A stretch of DNA of 64,000 nt, taken from the NCBI GenBank assembly GCA_029961685.1, contig JARWKL010000001.1:30950295-31014294 (forward strand), written 5' to 3'. Below the pieces are notes generated by a model, which was given only the letters and a program-made list of their open reading frames with translations, did no database searches and was not told the origin of the DNA. This document shows positions 39,101 to 54,200 of the stretch, piece by piece; the first letter of the stretch is position 1; the number at the start of each line of letters is the position of its first letter. Position numbers and translations under genes: made by a program. The stretch comes from Aristolochia californica. Its lineage: Eukaryota > Streptophyta > Magnoliopsida > Piperales > Aristolochiaceae.

Positions 39101-42100
39101 CATTGTGCATTTCCATTTTAGATGTACTCTTTTTCTTAAATCAAAATTTTGAGTTTTCTCTGTCCCTTCTTCCCGTAAACCAAAAAGGCAAATAGATCAG
39201 AACAAAATGAAAATTTTAGAGTTTATGTCTGGAAAATATTTAAACCAATAACAAATGTAAGTAAAGAAAATTTATTCACACACCACAATTGAACACAAAA
39301 GTTTTGTTGTCAGAGTTTAGGAAATTCCACTAGTTCAACCCTAACAGCTTGAAATTTTATAAGAAAGAAATTTCTTCCACACATGCTTTAAAAATGCATA
39401 TGCATGCTTGAAACATGTTAAACATGAAAATCACCTATGGATCCAAACCTTTTAAAGAGAATAACATGCGCTCATGAATTCTCAAGTGAACGTGCGGTGG
39501 GATATTTACCCAAGTCAAACAAGTAAATGTTTTGCCCATTTAAAAAATGCTCACCTAATAATCATAGATTATTGTAAAGTGATTTATCATGCATAACGGG
39601 CTATATTACCCTAAAAAATTGCTTATGGATTGGGAATCAACACTCAGTTAAAAATCCCCCGTCCCCCCCTTTTCCCGATGATTGGAATACCTGATATATA
39701 AAAACTAAAAAGAGTTGACAATCCCTACAAATTACAGACACTCAATGGAATTATCTCTCTCTACATTTTTTCAATGTGCATTTCCATTTTAGATTTAATC
39801 TTTTTTCATAAATCAGAACTTTGAGTTTTCGTTCGCCCTTCTTCCCGTAAACATAAAAGGAAAAAAGATCACACAAAATGAAAATTTTAGAGTTAATGTA
39901 AGGAAAAAATTTAAAGCAATAAAAAATGTAAGAAAAAAAATTTATTCACACACAACAAATGAACACAAAAGTTTTGTTGTCAAGGTTTGGGAAATTCCAC
40001 CAGTTCAACCTTAACAGCTTGGAGTTTTATAAGAAAGAGATTTCTTCCACAAATGCTTTTAAAATGGATATGCATGCTTGAAACATATTAAAGATGCAAA
40101 TCACCTATGGATCCAAACCATTTAAAGAGAATAACAAACGCTCATTAAATTCTCAAGTGAACGTGCAGTGGGATATTTACCCGAGTCAAACAAGCCATTA
40201 TTTTGCCCTTTTACAAAAATCTGACCTAACAATCATAGATGATTGTAAAGTTATTTATCGTACGTAACGGGCTACAGTACCCTAAGAAATGGCTTATGGA
40301 TTGGGTGTCAACACTCAGTCAAAAAATCCCCCGCCTCCCCTTGTCCAGACGATTGCAAAACCTAATATGTAAAAACTAAAAAGAGCTTACAATCCCTAAA
40401 AATTACAGACACTCTTTGTAATAATCTCTCTCGACATTTGTGCATTGTTCATTTCCAGTTTAGATGTACTCTTTTTTCTTAAATAAAAACTTTAAGTTTT
40501 CGCTTTCCCTTCATCCTGAACCCAAAAAGGCAAATAGATCACAACAAAATGAAAGTTTTAGAGTTGATGAATGGAAAAAATTTAAAACAATAACAAATGA
40601 AAGTAAGGAAAATTTATTCACACACCACAAATGAACACAAAAGTTTTGTGGGTTAAGTTCGGGAAATTCCACTAGTTCAACCCTAACTGCTTGGAATTTT
40701 ATAAGAAAGAGATTTCTTCCACTTATGCTTTAAAAATGAATATGCATGCTTGAAACATGTTAAAGATGCAAATCACCTTTTGATCCAAACCTTTTAAGGA
40801 GAATAAGAAACGCTCATTAAATTCTCAAGTGAACGTGCGGTGGGATATTTATCGGAGTCAAACAAGCCATTATATTGCCCATTTACAAAAATTTGACCTA
40901 ACAATCATAGATGATTGTAAAGTGATTTATCATGCGTAACGGGCTATATTAACCTAAGAAATGGCTTATGGATTGGGAGTCAACACTCAGTTAAAAATCC
41001 CCCGCCTCCCCCTTTTCCCGACGATTGCAAAACCTGATATATAAAAACTAAAAAGAGCTTACAATCCCTAAAAATTACCGAAACTCTTTGGAATTATCTC
41101 TCTCTACATTTTTCATTGTGCATTTCCATTTTAGATGTACTCTTTTTCTTAAATCAAAATTTTGAGTTTTCTCTGTCCCTTCTTCCCGTAAACCAAAAAG
41201 GCAAATAGATCAGAACAAAATGAAAATTTTAGAGTTTATGTCTGGAAAATATTTAAACCAATAAGAAATGTAAGTAAAGAAAATTTATTCACACACCACA
41301 ATTGAACACAAAAGTTTTGTTGTCAGAGTTTAGGAAATTCAACTAGTTCAACCCTAACAGCTTGAAATTTTATAAGAAAGAAATTTCTTCCACACATGCT
41401 TTAAAAATGCATATGCATGCTTGAAACATGTTAAACATGAAAATCACCTATGGATCCAAACCTTTTAAAGAGAATAACATGCGCTCATGAATTCTCAAGT
41501 GAACGTGCGGTGGGATATTTACCCAAGTCAAACAAGTAAATGTTTTGCCCATTTAAAAAATGCTCACCTAATAATCATAGATTATTGTAAAGTGATTTAT
41601 CATGCGTAACGGGCTATATTACCCTAAAAAATTGCTTATGGATTGGGAATCAACACTCAGTTAAAAATCCCCCGTCCCCCCCTTTTCCCGATGATTGGAA
41701 TACCTGATATATAAAAACTAAAAAGAGCTGACAATCCCTACAAATTACAGACACTCAATGGAATTATCTCTCTCTACATTTTTTCAATGTGCATTTCCAT
41801 TTTAGATTTAATCTTTTTTCATAAATCAGAACTTTGAGTTTTCGTTCGCCCTTCTTCCCGTAAACATAAAAGGAAAAAAGATCACAACAAAATGAAAATT
41901 TTAGAGTTAATGTAAGGAAAAAATTTAAAGCAATAAAAAATGTAAGAAAAAAAATTTATTCACACACAACAAATGAACACAAAAGTTTTGTTGTCAAGGT
42001 TTGGGAAATTCCACCAGTTCAACCTTAACAGGTTGGAGTTTTATAAGAAAGAGATTTCTTCCACAAATGCTTTTAAAATGGATATGCATGCTTGAAACAT

Positions 42101-42190
42101 ATTAAAGATGCAAATCACCTATGGATCCAAACCATTTAAAGAGAATAACAAACGCTCATTAAATTCTCAAGTGAACATGCAGTGGGATAT
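36150..42190 (+). repeat. Three near-identical tandem copies of a 2,014-bp trimer
   Basis: The landmark CGGGCTACAGTACCC occurs at 36241, 38255 and 40268, spacing 2,014 and 2,013 bp. Each unit is an S/I hybrid monomer, a J monomer and a K monomer running into R-type sequence. Shared rare variants such as TGTCTGGAAAATATTT, GATGATTGGAATACC and GTTCGCCCTTC recur in all three units. Only scattered single-base differences are seen (for example CCTATTGATCC versus CCTTTTGATCC). The third unit exits into ordinary K then L sequence near 42190. Such high identity beside diverged flanking monomers indicates very recent amplification. Confidence 0.88.
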
Positions 42191-45100
42191 TTACCCGAGT
42201 CAAACAAGCCATTATTTTGCCCATTTACAAAAAGTTGACTTAACAATCTTAGATGATTATAATGTGATTTATCTTTCTTAACGGGCTAAATTACCCTAAG
42301 AAATGGCTTATGGATAGGGAGTCAATACTCAGCTAAAAATCCCCCGTCTCCCCCTTTTCCCGCCGATTGCAAAACCTGATATATAAAAACTAAAAAGAGC
42401 TTAAAATCCCTAAAAATTAAATACACTCTTTGGAGTTATCTCTCTCTACATTTGTGGATTGTGCATTTCCATTTTACATGTACACTGTTTTCTTAAATCA
42501 AAACATTGAGTCTTCGCTCTCCCTTCATCCCGTAGACCAAAAAGGCAAATAGGTCACAACAAAAATAAAATTTTAGAATTTATGTATAGAAAAATTTTAA
42601 AAAATAATAAATGTAAGTAAATAAAATTTATTCACACACCACAAATGAACACAAATTTTTGTTGTCCTAGTTTGGGAAATTCCACTAGTTCAAGCCTAAC
42701 TGCTTGGAATTTTATAAGAAAAAGATTTCTTGCACACATGCTTGTAACATGTTAAAGATGCAAATCACCTATGGATCCAAACCTTTTAAAGAGAATAAGA
42801 AACTCTCATTAAATTCTCAAGTGAACGTGCGAGCATATTTACCCGAGTCAAACAAGCCATTATTTTTCCCATTTAAAAAAAGTTGACCTAACATTCATAG
42901 ATGATTGTAATGTCATTTATCAAGCTTGACGGGCTATATTACCCTAAGAAATGGCTTATGGATTGGGTGTATATAAAAACTAAAAGGAGCATACAATCCC
43001 TAAAAATGACAGACACTCTTTGGAATTATCACTCTCTACATTTGTGGATTGTCCATTTCCATTTTAGATGTACTCTATTTTCCTAAATCAAAATTTTGAG
43101 TTATCGCTTTCCCTTCATCCCGTAAACCAAAAAGGCAAATAGATTACAACAAAATAAAAATTTTAGAGTTTATGTATGGAAAAAAATTAAAACAATAACA
43201 AATGTAAGTAAAGAAAATTTATTCACACACCACAAATGAACACAAAAGTTTTGTTGACCAAGTTTGGGAAATGCCACAAGTTCAACCCTAACAACATGGA
43301 ATTTTTTAAGAAAGAGATTTCTTCCACACATGCTTTAGAATGGACATGCATGCTTGTAACATGTTAAAGATTCAAATCATCTACGGATCCAAACCTTTTA
43401 AAGAGAATAACAAACGCACATTAAATTCTCAAGAGAACGTGCGGTGGGATATTTACCCGAGTCAAACAAGCCATTATTTTGCTCTTTTACAAAATGCTGA
43501 CCTAACAATCATAGATGATTGTACATTGATTTATCGTACGAAATGGGCTATAGTACCCAAAGAAATGGCATACGGATTGGGAGTCAACACTCAGTTAAAA
43601 ATCCCCTACCTCCCCATTCTCTCGACGATTGCAAAACCTGATATATAAAAACTAAAAAGAGCTTACAATCCCTAAAACTTACAAACACTCTTTGGAATTA
43701 TCTCTCTCTTCATTTGTGCATTGTTCATTTCCATTTTAGATGTACTCTTTTTTCTTAAATCAAAACTTTGAGTTTTCGCTCTCCCTTCATCTTGTAAACC
43801 AAAAAGACAAATAGATCACAACAAAATGAAATTTTTAGAGTTTATGAGTGGAAAAAATTTAAACAACAACAAATGTAAGTAAGGAAAATTTATTCACACA
43901 CCACAAATGAGCACAAAAGTCTTGTGGTTCAAGTTTGGGAAATTCCACTAGTTCAACCCTAATAGCTTGGAATTTTGTAAGAAAGAGATTTCTTCCACTT
44001 ATGCTTTAAAAATCGATATGCCTTCTTGAAACATGTTAAAGATGCAAATCACATATGGATCCAAACCTTTTAAAGAGAATAACAAACGCTCATTAAATTC
44101 AAAAGTGAACGTGTGGTGAGATATTTACCTGAGTCAAACAAGCCATTAATTTGTCCATTTAGAAAAAGCTGACCTAACAATCATATATGATTATAAAGTG
44201 ATTTATCATGCGTAATGGGCAATAGTACCCTAAGAAATAGGTTACGGATTGGCAGTCAACACTCAATTAAAAATCCCCCGCCTCCCCCTTTTCCCAACCA
44301 TTGCAAAACTTTATATATAAAAATTGAGAAGAGCTTACAATCCTTAAAAATTACAGACGCTCTCTGGAATTATCTCTCTCTATATTTGTGCATTGTGCAC
44401 TTCCATTTTAGATGTACTCTATTTTCTTATATCAAAACATTGAGTTTTCGCTGTCCCTTTATCCCGTAAACCAAAAAGGCAAATAGATCACAACAAAATG
44501 AAAATTTTAGAGTTTATGTATGGAAAAAATTTAAAACAATAACAAATGTAAGTAAAGAAAATTTATTCACACATCATAATTGAACACAAAAGTTTTGTTG
44601 TCCATGTTTGGGAAATTCAACTAGTTCAACCCTTACAGCTTGGAATTTTATAAGAAAGAGATTTCTTCCACACATGCATTAAAAAGGCATTTGCATGCTT
44701 GAAACTTGTTAAATTTGCAAATCACCTATGGATCCAAACCTTTTAAAGAGAATAACAAACACTCGTTAAATTCTCAATTGAACGTGCCGGGGGATATTTA
44801 CCCAATTCAAACAAGCCATTATTTTGCCTAATTACAAAAAGCTGACCTAAGAATAATAGATTATTGTAAAGTGATTTATTATGCGTAATGGGCTATACCC
44901 TAAAAAATTGCTTATGGATTGGGAGTCAATACTCAGTTAAAAATCCCCCGTCTCCCCCTTTCCCCGACGATTGCAAAACCTGATATATAAAAAATAAAAA
45001 GAGGTTACAATCCCTAAAAATTACAGACACTCATTGGAATTATCACTCTCTACATTTGTGCAATGTCCATTTCCTTTTAAGATGTAATCTTTTTTCTTAA

Positions 45101-48100
45101 ATCAGAACTTTAGGTTTTCGCTCTCCCTTCTTCCCTTAAACCTAAAAGGCTAAAAGATAAAAAAAAATCAAAATTTTAGAGTTAAGGTCGGGAAAAATTT
45201 TAAAACAATAAAAAATATAATAAAAAAAATTTATTCACACACCACAATTGAACACAAAAGTTTTTTTGTCAAGGTTTGGGAAATTCCACTAGTTCAACCT
45301 TAACAGCTTGGCGTTTTAGAAGAAAGAGAATTCTTCCCCACATGCTTTTAAAATTGATATGCATGCTAGAAACATGTTAAATATGCAAATCACCTATGGA
45401 TCCAAACCTTTTAAAGAGAATAACAAACGCTCATTAAATTCTCAAGTGAACGTGCGGTGGAATATTTACCCGAGTCAAACAAGCCGTTATTTTGCCCATT
45501 TACAAAAAGTTGACCTAACAATCATAGATGATTGTAATGTGTTTTATCTTGCTTAATGGGCTATATTACCCTAAGAAATGACTGATGGATTGGGAGTCAA
45601 CACTCAGTTAAAAATCGCCCGTCTCCCCCTTTTCCAGACGATTGCAAAACCTGGTATATAAAAACAAAAAAGAGCTTACAATCCCTAAAAATTACATACA
45701 CACTTTGGAATTATCTCTCTCTACATTTGTGGATTGTGCATTTCCATTTTAAATGTACTCTATTTTATTAAATAAAAACTTTGAGTTTTCGCTCTCCCTT
45801 CATCCCGTAAACCAAAAAGGCAAATAGATCCAATAAAATACAAATTTTAGAGTTAATATATGGAAAAAATTCAAAACAAAAACAAATGTAAGTAAATGAA
45901 ATTTATTCATACCACAAATGAATAGAAAAGTTTTGTTGTCCAAGTTTGGGAAATTCCACTATTTCAACCCTAATAGCTTGGAATTTTATAAGAAAGAGAT
46001 TTCTTCAACACATGCTTTAAAAATGGATATGCATGCTTGTAACAAGTTAAAGATGCAAATCACTTGTTTATCCAAACCTTTTACAGAAAATAACAAACAC
46101 TCATTAAATTCTCAAGTGAACGTGCGGTGGAATATTTACCCGAGTAAAACAAGCCATTATTTTGCCCATTTACAAAAAGTTGACCTAACAATCATAGATG
46201 ATTGGAATGTGATTTATCTTGATTAATGGGCTATATTAGCCTATGAAATGGCTTGTGGATTGGGAGTCAACACTCAGTTAAATTTCCCTCATCTCCCCCT
46301 TTTCCCGAAGATTGCAAAAACTGATATATAAAAACTAAAAAGAGCTTACCATCCCAAAAAATTACATACACTCTTTGGAATTATCTCTCTCTACATTTGT
46401 GGATTGTGCATTTCCATTTTAGATATACTCTATTTTCTTAAATCAAAACTTTGAGTTTTCACTCTCCCTTCATCCTGTAAACCAAAAAGGCAAATAGATC
46501 ACAACAAAATGAAAATTTTAGAGTTTTTGTAAGGAAAAAATTTAAAACAATAACAAATGTAAAGAAAATTTATTCACACACCACAAATGAACACAAAAGT
46601 TTTATTGTCCAAGTTTGGGAAATTCCACCAGTTCAACCCTAATAGCTTGGAATTTGATATGAAAAAGATTTCTTCCACATATGCTTTAAAAATGGATATG
46701 CATGCTTGTAACATTTTAAAGATGAAAATCACCTATGGATCCAAACCTATTAAAGAGATTAACAAACGCTCATTAAATTCTCAAGTGAACTTGCGGTGGG
46801 ATATTTACCCGAGTCAAACAAGCCGTTATTTTGCCCTTTTACAAAAATATGACCTTACAATCGTAGATGATTGTAAAGTTATTTATCGTACGTAACGGGC
46901 TATAGTACCCTAAGAAATGGCTTATAGATTGGGTGTCAACACTCAGTCAAAAAATCCCCCGCCTCCCCCTTGTCCCGACGATTGCAAAACCTGATATGTA
47001 AAAACTAAAAAGAGCTTACAATACCTAAAAATTACAGACACTCTTTGGAATTATCTCTCTCTACATTTGTGCATTGTGCATTTCCATTTTAGATGTACTC
47101 TTTTTTCTTAAATCAAAACTTTGAGTTTTCGCTTTCCTTTCATCCCGTAACCCAAAATGGCAAATAGATCACAACAAAATGAAAATTTTAGAGTTGATGA
47201 ATGGAAAAAATTTAAAACAATAACAAATGAAAGTAAGGAAAATTTATTCACACACCACAAATGAACACAAAAGTTTTGTGGGTTAAGTTTGGGAAATTCC
47301 ACTCGTTCAACCCTAACTGCTTGGAATTTTATAAGAAAGAGATTTCTTCCACTTATGCTTTAAAAATGGATATGCATTCTTGAAACATGTTAAAGATGCA
47401 AATCACATATGGATCCAAACCTTTTAAAGAGAATAACAAACGCTCAATAAATTCTGTAGTGAACGTGCGGTGAGATATTTACCTAAGTCAAACAAGCCAT
47501 TATTATGCCCATTTACAAAAAGCTAACCTAACAATCATAGAAGATTGTAAAGTGATTTATCGTGGGCAACGAGCGATAGTACCATAAGAAATAGTTTACA
47601 GATTGTGAGTCAACACTCAGTTAAAAATTGCCCGCCTCCCCCTTTTCCCGACGTGATCTAAACCTTCTATATAAAAACTGAAAAGAGCTTACAATCCCTA
47701 AAAATTATAGACACTCTTTGGAATTATCTCTCTCAACATTTGTGCATTATGCATTTCCATTTTAGATGTAGTCTTTTTTATTAAATCAAAACTTTGAGTT
47801 TTTGCTCTCCCTTTGTCCCGTAAACCAGAAAGGCTAATACAACACAAAAAAATCAATATTTTAGATTTTATGTATGGAAAAAATTTTAAAAAATAGCAAA
47901 TGTAAGTAAAAAAAATTTAATCACACACCACAATTGAACACAAAAGTTTTGTTGTCCAACTTTGGGAAATTCCACTCCTTCATCCCTAACAGCTTGAAAT
48001 TTTATAAGAATGAGATTTCTTCCACACATGCTTTAAAAATGCATATGCATGCTTGAAACATGTTAAATATGCAAATCACCTATGGATCCAAACCTTTTAA

Positions 48101-48271
48101 AGAGAATAACAAACACTGGTTAAATTCTCTAGTGAACGTGCGGTGGGATATTTACCCAAGTCAAACAAGCCATTATTGTTCCATTTATAAAAAGCTGACC
48201 TAAAAATCATAGATTATTGTAAAGTAATTTATCATGCGTAACTAGTTATATTATCCTAAAAAATTGCTTAT
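42191..48271 (+). repeat. Higher-order repeat copy 3, tail (K to T)
   Basis: Order L-M-N-O-P-Q-R-S-T follows the trimer block. It aligns with copy 4 at offset 14,084-14,087 bp: 43340/57424, 45359/59446, 45918/60004 and 46587/60673. Monomer L carries a deletion of about 57 bp at 42970/42971, where GATTGGGTGT is joined directly to ATATAAAAAC, removing the C-rich tract. No genes are supported. Confidence 0.87.
46587..46895 (+). other. Open 102-codon frame in a type R satellite monomer
   Basis: Starts MNTKVLLSKFGKFHQF and ends at the TAA before CGGGC. It is equally open at 35932-36240 and 60673-60981, the two other type R monomers. Type R escapes the common CACTAG stop through CACCAG. It shares the reading frame of the type Q frame, so the two differ by substitutions only. 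Coding function is not supported by any recognisable domain. Confidence 0.3.
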
Positions 48272-51200
48272 GGATTGGGTGTCAACACTCAGTTAAAAAT
48301 CCCCCGTCTCCCCCTTTTCCCGACGATCGGAAAACCTGATATATAAAAACTAAAAACAGCTTACAATCCCTAAAAATTACATACACTCCTTGGAATTATC
48401 TCTCTCTACATTTGTGGATTGTGCACTTCTATTTTAGATGTACTCTATTTTCTTATATCAAAACTTTGAGTTTTCGCTCTCCCTTCTTCCCGTAAACCTA
48501 AAAGGCAAAAAGATTACAACAAAATGAAAATTTTAGAGTTAATGTATGTAAAAAATTTAAAACAATAACAAATGTAAGAAAAAAATTTATTCACAAACCA
48601 CAAATGAACACAAAAGTTTTGTTGTCAAGGTTTGGGAAACTCCACTAGTTCAACCTTAATAGCTTGGAGTTTTATAAGAAAGAAAATTCTTCCACACATG
48701 CTTTACAAATGGATATGCATGCTTGAAACATGTTAAAGATGCAAATCACCTATGGATCCAAAGCTTTTAAAGAGTATAAAAAATGCTCATTAAATTCGCA
48801 AGTGAACGTGTTGTGGGATATTTACCAGAGTTAAACAGGCCATTATTATGCCCATTAACAAAAAGTTGACCTAACAATCATAGATGATTGTAAAGTGATT
48901 TATCTTGCTGAACGGGATATATTATCCTAAGAAATATCTTATGGATTGGGAGTCAACACTCAGTTAAAAATCCCTTGCCTCCCCTTTTTCCCGACAAAAG
49001 CAAAACCTGATTTATAAAAACTAAAAGCAGCTTACAATCCCAAAAAATTACATACACTCTTTGGAGTTATCTCTCTCTACATTTTTGGATTGTGCATTTC
49101 CATTTTTGATGTACTCTTTTTTCTTCAATAAAAAACTTTGAGTTTTCGCTCTCTCTTCATCTCATAAACCATAAAGGCAAATAAATCACAACAAAATGAA
49201 AAATTTAGAGTTTATGTATGGAATTTTTTTAAAAAAAAAAACAAATGTAAGTAAAGAAAATTTATTCACACACCACAAATGAACAAAAAAAATTTGTTGT
49301 CCAAGTTTGGGAAATTCCACTAGTTCAACCCTAATAGCTTGGAATTTTATAAGAAAGAGATTTCTTCCATACATGCTTTAAAAATGATATACCTGCTTGT
49401 AACTTGTTAAAGATGGAAATCACCTACGGATCCAAACCTTTTAAAGAGAATAACAAACGCCAGTTAAATTCTCAAGTGAACGTGCAGTGGGATATTTACC
49501 CGAGTCAAACAAGCCATTATTTCACCCATTTACAAAAAGCTGACCTAACAATCATAGAATATTGTAAAGTGATTTATCATGTGTAAAGGGCTATATTACC
49601 CTAAAAAATTGCTTATGGATTGGGAGTGAAAACTCAGTTAAAAATCCCTCGTCTCCCCCTTTTCTAGACGATTGCACAACCTGATATATAAAAACTAAAA
49701 AGAGCTTAATATCCCTAAAAATTACAGACACTAAATGGAATTATGTCTCTCTACATTTGTGCGATGTGCATTTCCATTTTAGATGTAATCTTTTTTCATA
49801 AATCAGAATTTTGAGTTTTCACTCTCCCTTCTTCTAGTAAACCTAAAAGGCAAAAAGATCACAACAAAATGATAATTTTTGAGTTCATGTATGGAAAAAA
49901 TTTAAAACAATAATAAATGTAAGAAAAAAAATTTATTCACACACCACAAATGAATGCAAAAGTTTTGTTGTCAAGGTTTGGGAAATTCCACTAGTTCAAC
50001 CTTAATAGCTTGGTGTTTTATAAGAAAGAGATTTCTTCCGCACATGCTTTAAAAATGGATATGCAAGCATGAAACAAGTTAAAGATCCAAATCACCTATG
50101 GATCCAAACCTTTTAAAGAGAATAACAAACGCTCATTAAATTCTCAAGTGAACGTGCGGTGGGATACTTAACCGAGTCAAACAAGCCATTATTTTGCCCA
50201 TTTACAAAAAGTTGACCTAACAATCATAGATGATTGTAATGTGATTTATCTTGCTTAACGGGCTATATTACCCTAAGAAATGGCTTATGGATTGGGAGTC
50301 AACACTTAGTTAAAAATCCCCCGTCTCCTCCTTTTCCCGACGATCGCAAAACCTGATATATAAAAACTAAAAACAACTTACAATCCCTAAAAATTACATA
50401 CACTCCTTGGAATTATATCTATCTACATCTGTGGATTGTGCATTTCTATTTTAGATGTATTCTATTTCCTTAAATAAAAACTCTGAGTTTTCGCTCTCCC
50501 TTCATCCCGTAAACAAAAATGGCAAATTGATCACAACAAAATGAAAATTTTAGTGTTTATGTATGGAAAAAATTTAAAACAATAACAAATGTAAGTAAAG
50601 AAAATTTATTCACACACCACAAATGAACACAAAAGTTTTGTTTTCCAAGTTTGGGAAATTTCAGTAGTTCAACCCTAACAGCTTGGAATTTTATCAGAAA
50701 GAGATTTCTTCCGCTTATGCTTTAAAAATGGATATTCATTCTTGAAACATGTTAAAGATGCAAATCACATATGGATCCAAACCTTTTAAAGAGAATAACA
50801 AACGCTGAGTAAATTCTCAACTGAACTTGCGGTGAGATATTTACCTGAGTCAAACAAACCATTATTTTGCCCATTTACAAAAAGCTGACATAACAATCAT
50901 AGATGATTGTAAAGTGATTTATCGTGCGTAACGGGCAATAGTAAACTAAGAAATAGCTTATGGATTGGGAGTCAACACTCAGTTAGAAATCCCCCGCCTC
51001 CCTCTTTTCCCGATGATTGCAAAACCTTAGATATAAAAACTAAAAAGAGATTACAATCCCTAAAAATTACAGACACTCTTTGGAATTATCTCTCTCTACA
51101 TTTGTGCATTGTGCATTTCCATTTTAGATATATTTTTTTTCTTAAATAAAAAATTTGAGTTTTCGCACTCCCTTTATCCCGTAAACCAGAAAGGTAAATA

Positions 51201-54200
51201 GATGCAACAAAATGAAAATTCTAGAGTTTATGTATGGAAAAAATTTAAAACAATAACAAATGTAAGTAAAGAAATTTTATTCACACACCACAATTGAACA
51301 CAAAAGTTTTGTTGTCCAAGTTTGGGAAATTCCACTAGTTCAATGCTAAGTGATTGCAATTTTATATGAAAGAGATTTCTTCCACATATGCTTAAAAACT
51401 GCATATGCATGCTCGAAATATGTTAAATATGCAAATCACTTATGGATCCAAACATTTTAAAGAGAATAACAAACGCTCGTTAAATTCTCAAATGAATGTG
51501 CCGTGGGATATTTACCCGAGTCAAACAAGCCATTATTTTGCCCATTTACAAAAAGTTGACCTAACAATCATAGATGATTGTAATGTGATTTTTCTTGCTT
51601 AACGGGCTGTATTACCATAAGAAATGGCTTATACATTGGGAGTCAACACTCAGTTAAAAATCCCCCGTTTCCCCCTTTTCCCGACAATTGCAAAACTTGA
51701 TATATAAAAACTAAAAAGAGCTTAAAATCCCTAAAAATTACATACGCTCTTTGGAATTATCTCTCTCTACATTTGTGAATTGTGCATTTCCATTTTAGAT
51801 GTACTCTATTTTCTTAAATCAAAACTTTGAGTTTTCGCTCTCCCTTCATCCCGTAAACCAAAAAGGCAAATAGATCACAACAAAATGAAAATTTTACAGT
51901 TTACGTATGGAAAAAATTTAAAACATTAACAAATGTAAGTAAATAAAATTTATTCACACACCACAAATGAACACAAAAGTTTTGTTGTCCAAGTTTGGGA
52001 AATTCCACTAGTTCAACCCTAACAGCTTGGAATTTTATAAGAAAGAGATTTCTTCCACTCATGCTTTAAAAATGGATATGCATGCATGTAACATGTTAAA
52101 GATGGAAATCACCTACGAATCCAAACTGTTAAAGAGAATAACAAACGCTCATTAATCTCTCAAGTGAATGTGCGATGGGATATTTACCCGACTCAAACAA
52201 ACCATTATTTTGCCCATTTACAAAAAGCTGACCTAACAATCATAGATGATTGTAATGTGGTTTATCTTGCTTAACGGGCTATAGTACCCTAAGAAATGGC
52301 TTATGGTTTGGGAGTCAACACTTAGTTAAAAATCCCCCGTCTCCCCTTTTTCTCGAAGATTGCAAAACCTGATATATAAAAACTAAAAGAGCTTACAATC
52401 CCTATAAATTACATACACTCTTTGGAATTATCTTTTTCTACATTTGTGGATTGTGCATTTCCATTTTAGATGTACTCTATTTTCTTTAATCAAAACTTTG
52501 AGTTTTTTCTCTCCCTTCATCCCGTAAACCAAAAAGGCAAATAGATCACAAAAAAATGAAAATTTTAGAGTTTATGTATGGAAAAAATTTAAAACTATAA
52601 AAAATGTAAGTAAAGAAAATTTATTCACACACCACAAATGAACACAAAAGTTTTGTTGTCCAATTTTGGGAAATTCCACTAGTTCAACCTTAACAGACTG
52701 GAATTTTATAAGAAAGAGATTTCTTCCACTCATGCTTTAAAAATGGATATGCATGCATGTAACATGTTAAAGATGGAAATCACCTATGAATCCAAACCTT
52801 TTAAAGAGAATAATAAACGCTCATTAAATTCTCAAGTGAATGTGCGGTGGGATATTTACCCGAGTTAAACAAACCATTATTTTGCCCATGTACAAAAAGC
52901 TGACCTAACAATCATAGATGATTGTAAAGTGATTTATCATGCATAATGAGCTATAGTACCCTAAGAAATAGCATGTGGATTGGGAGTCAACATTCAGTTA
53001 AATATCCCCCGCCTCCCCCTTTTCCCAACCATTGCAAAATTTTATATATAAAAACTGAAAAGATCTTACAATCCCTAAAAATTACAGACACTCTTTGGAA
53101 TTATCTCTCTCTACATTTCTGCGTTGTGCATTTCAGATTTAGATGTAATCTTTTTTCTTAAATCAAAACTTTGAGTTTTGGCTCTCCCTTTATCCCGTAA
53201 ACCAAAAGGCAAATAGATCGCAAAAAAATGAAAATTTTAGAGTTTAAGTATGGAATAAATTTTAAAAAATAAAAAATGTAAGTAAAGAAAATTTATTCAC
53301 ACCCCAAAAATGTACAAAAAAGTTTAATTGTCCAAGTTTGGGAAATTCCACTAGTTCAACCCTAACAGCTTGGAATTGTATAAGAAAGAGATTTCTTCCA
53401 GACATGTTTTAAAAATGGATATGCATGCTAGAAACAAGTTAAAGATGGAAATCACCTATAGATCCAAACCTTTTAAAGAGAATAACAAACGCTCATTAAA
53501 TTCTCAAGTGAACATGCGGTGGAATATTTTCCAAAGTCAAACAAGCCATTATTTTACCCATTTACAAAAATTTGACCTTACAATTATATATGATTGTAAA
53601 GTGATTTATCTTGAGTAACAGGCTATAGTACCCTAAAAAATTGCTTACGGATTGGGAGTCAACACTCAGTAAAAAATCCCCCGCCTACCCCTTTCCCTGA
53701 CGTTTCCAAAACCTTATTTATAATAACTAAAAAGAGCTTACAATCCCTAAAAATTACAGGCACTCATTGGAATTATCTCTCTCTACATTTGTGCATTGTG
53801 CATTTCCATTTTAGATGTAATCTTTTTTCTTAAATCAAAACGTTGATTTTTCGCTCTCCCTTCTTCTCGTAAACCTAAAACTCAAAAATATCACAACAAA
53901 ATTAAAATTTTAGAGTTAATGTATGGAAAAAATTTAAAACAATAACAAATGTAAGTAAAGAAAATTTATTCACAAACCACAAATAAACACAAAAGTTTTG
54001 TTGTCAAGGTTTGGGAGATTCCACTAGTTCAACCTTAATAGCTTGGAGTTTTATAAGAAAGAGATTTCTTCCACACATGCTTTAAAAATAGATAGGTATG
54101 ATTGAAACATGTAAAAGATGCAAATCGCCTATGGATCCAAAGCTTTTAAGGGGAATAAAAAATGCTCATTAAATTCTCGAGTGAACGTGCTGTGGGATAT

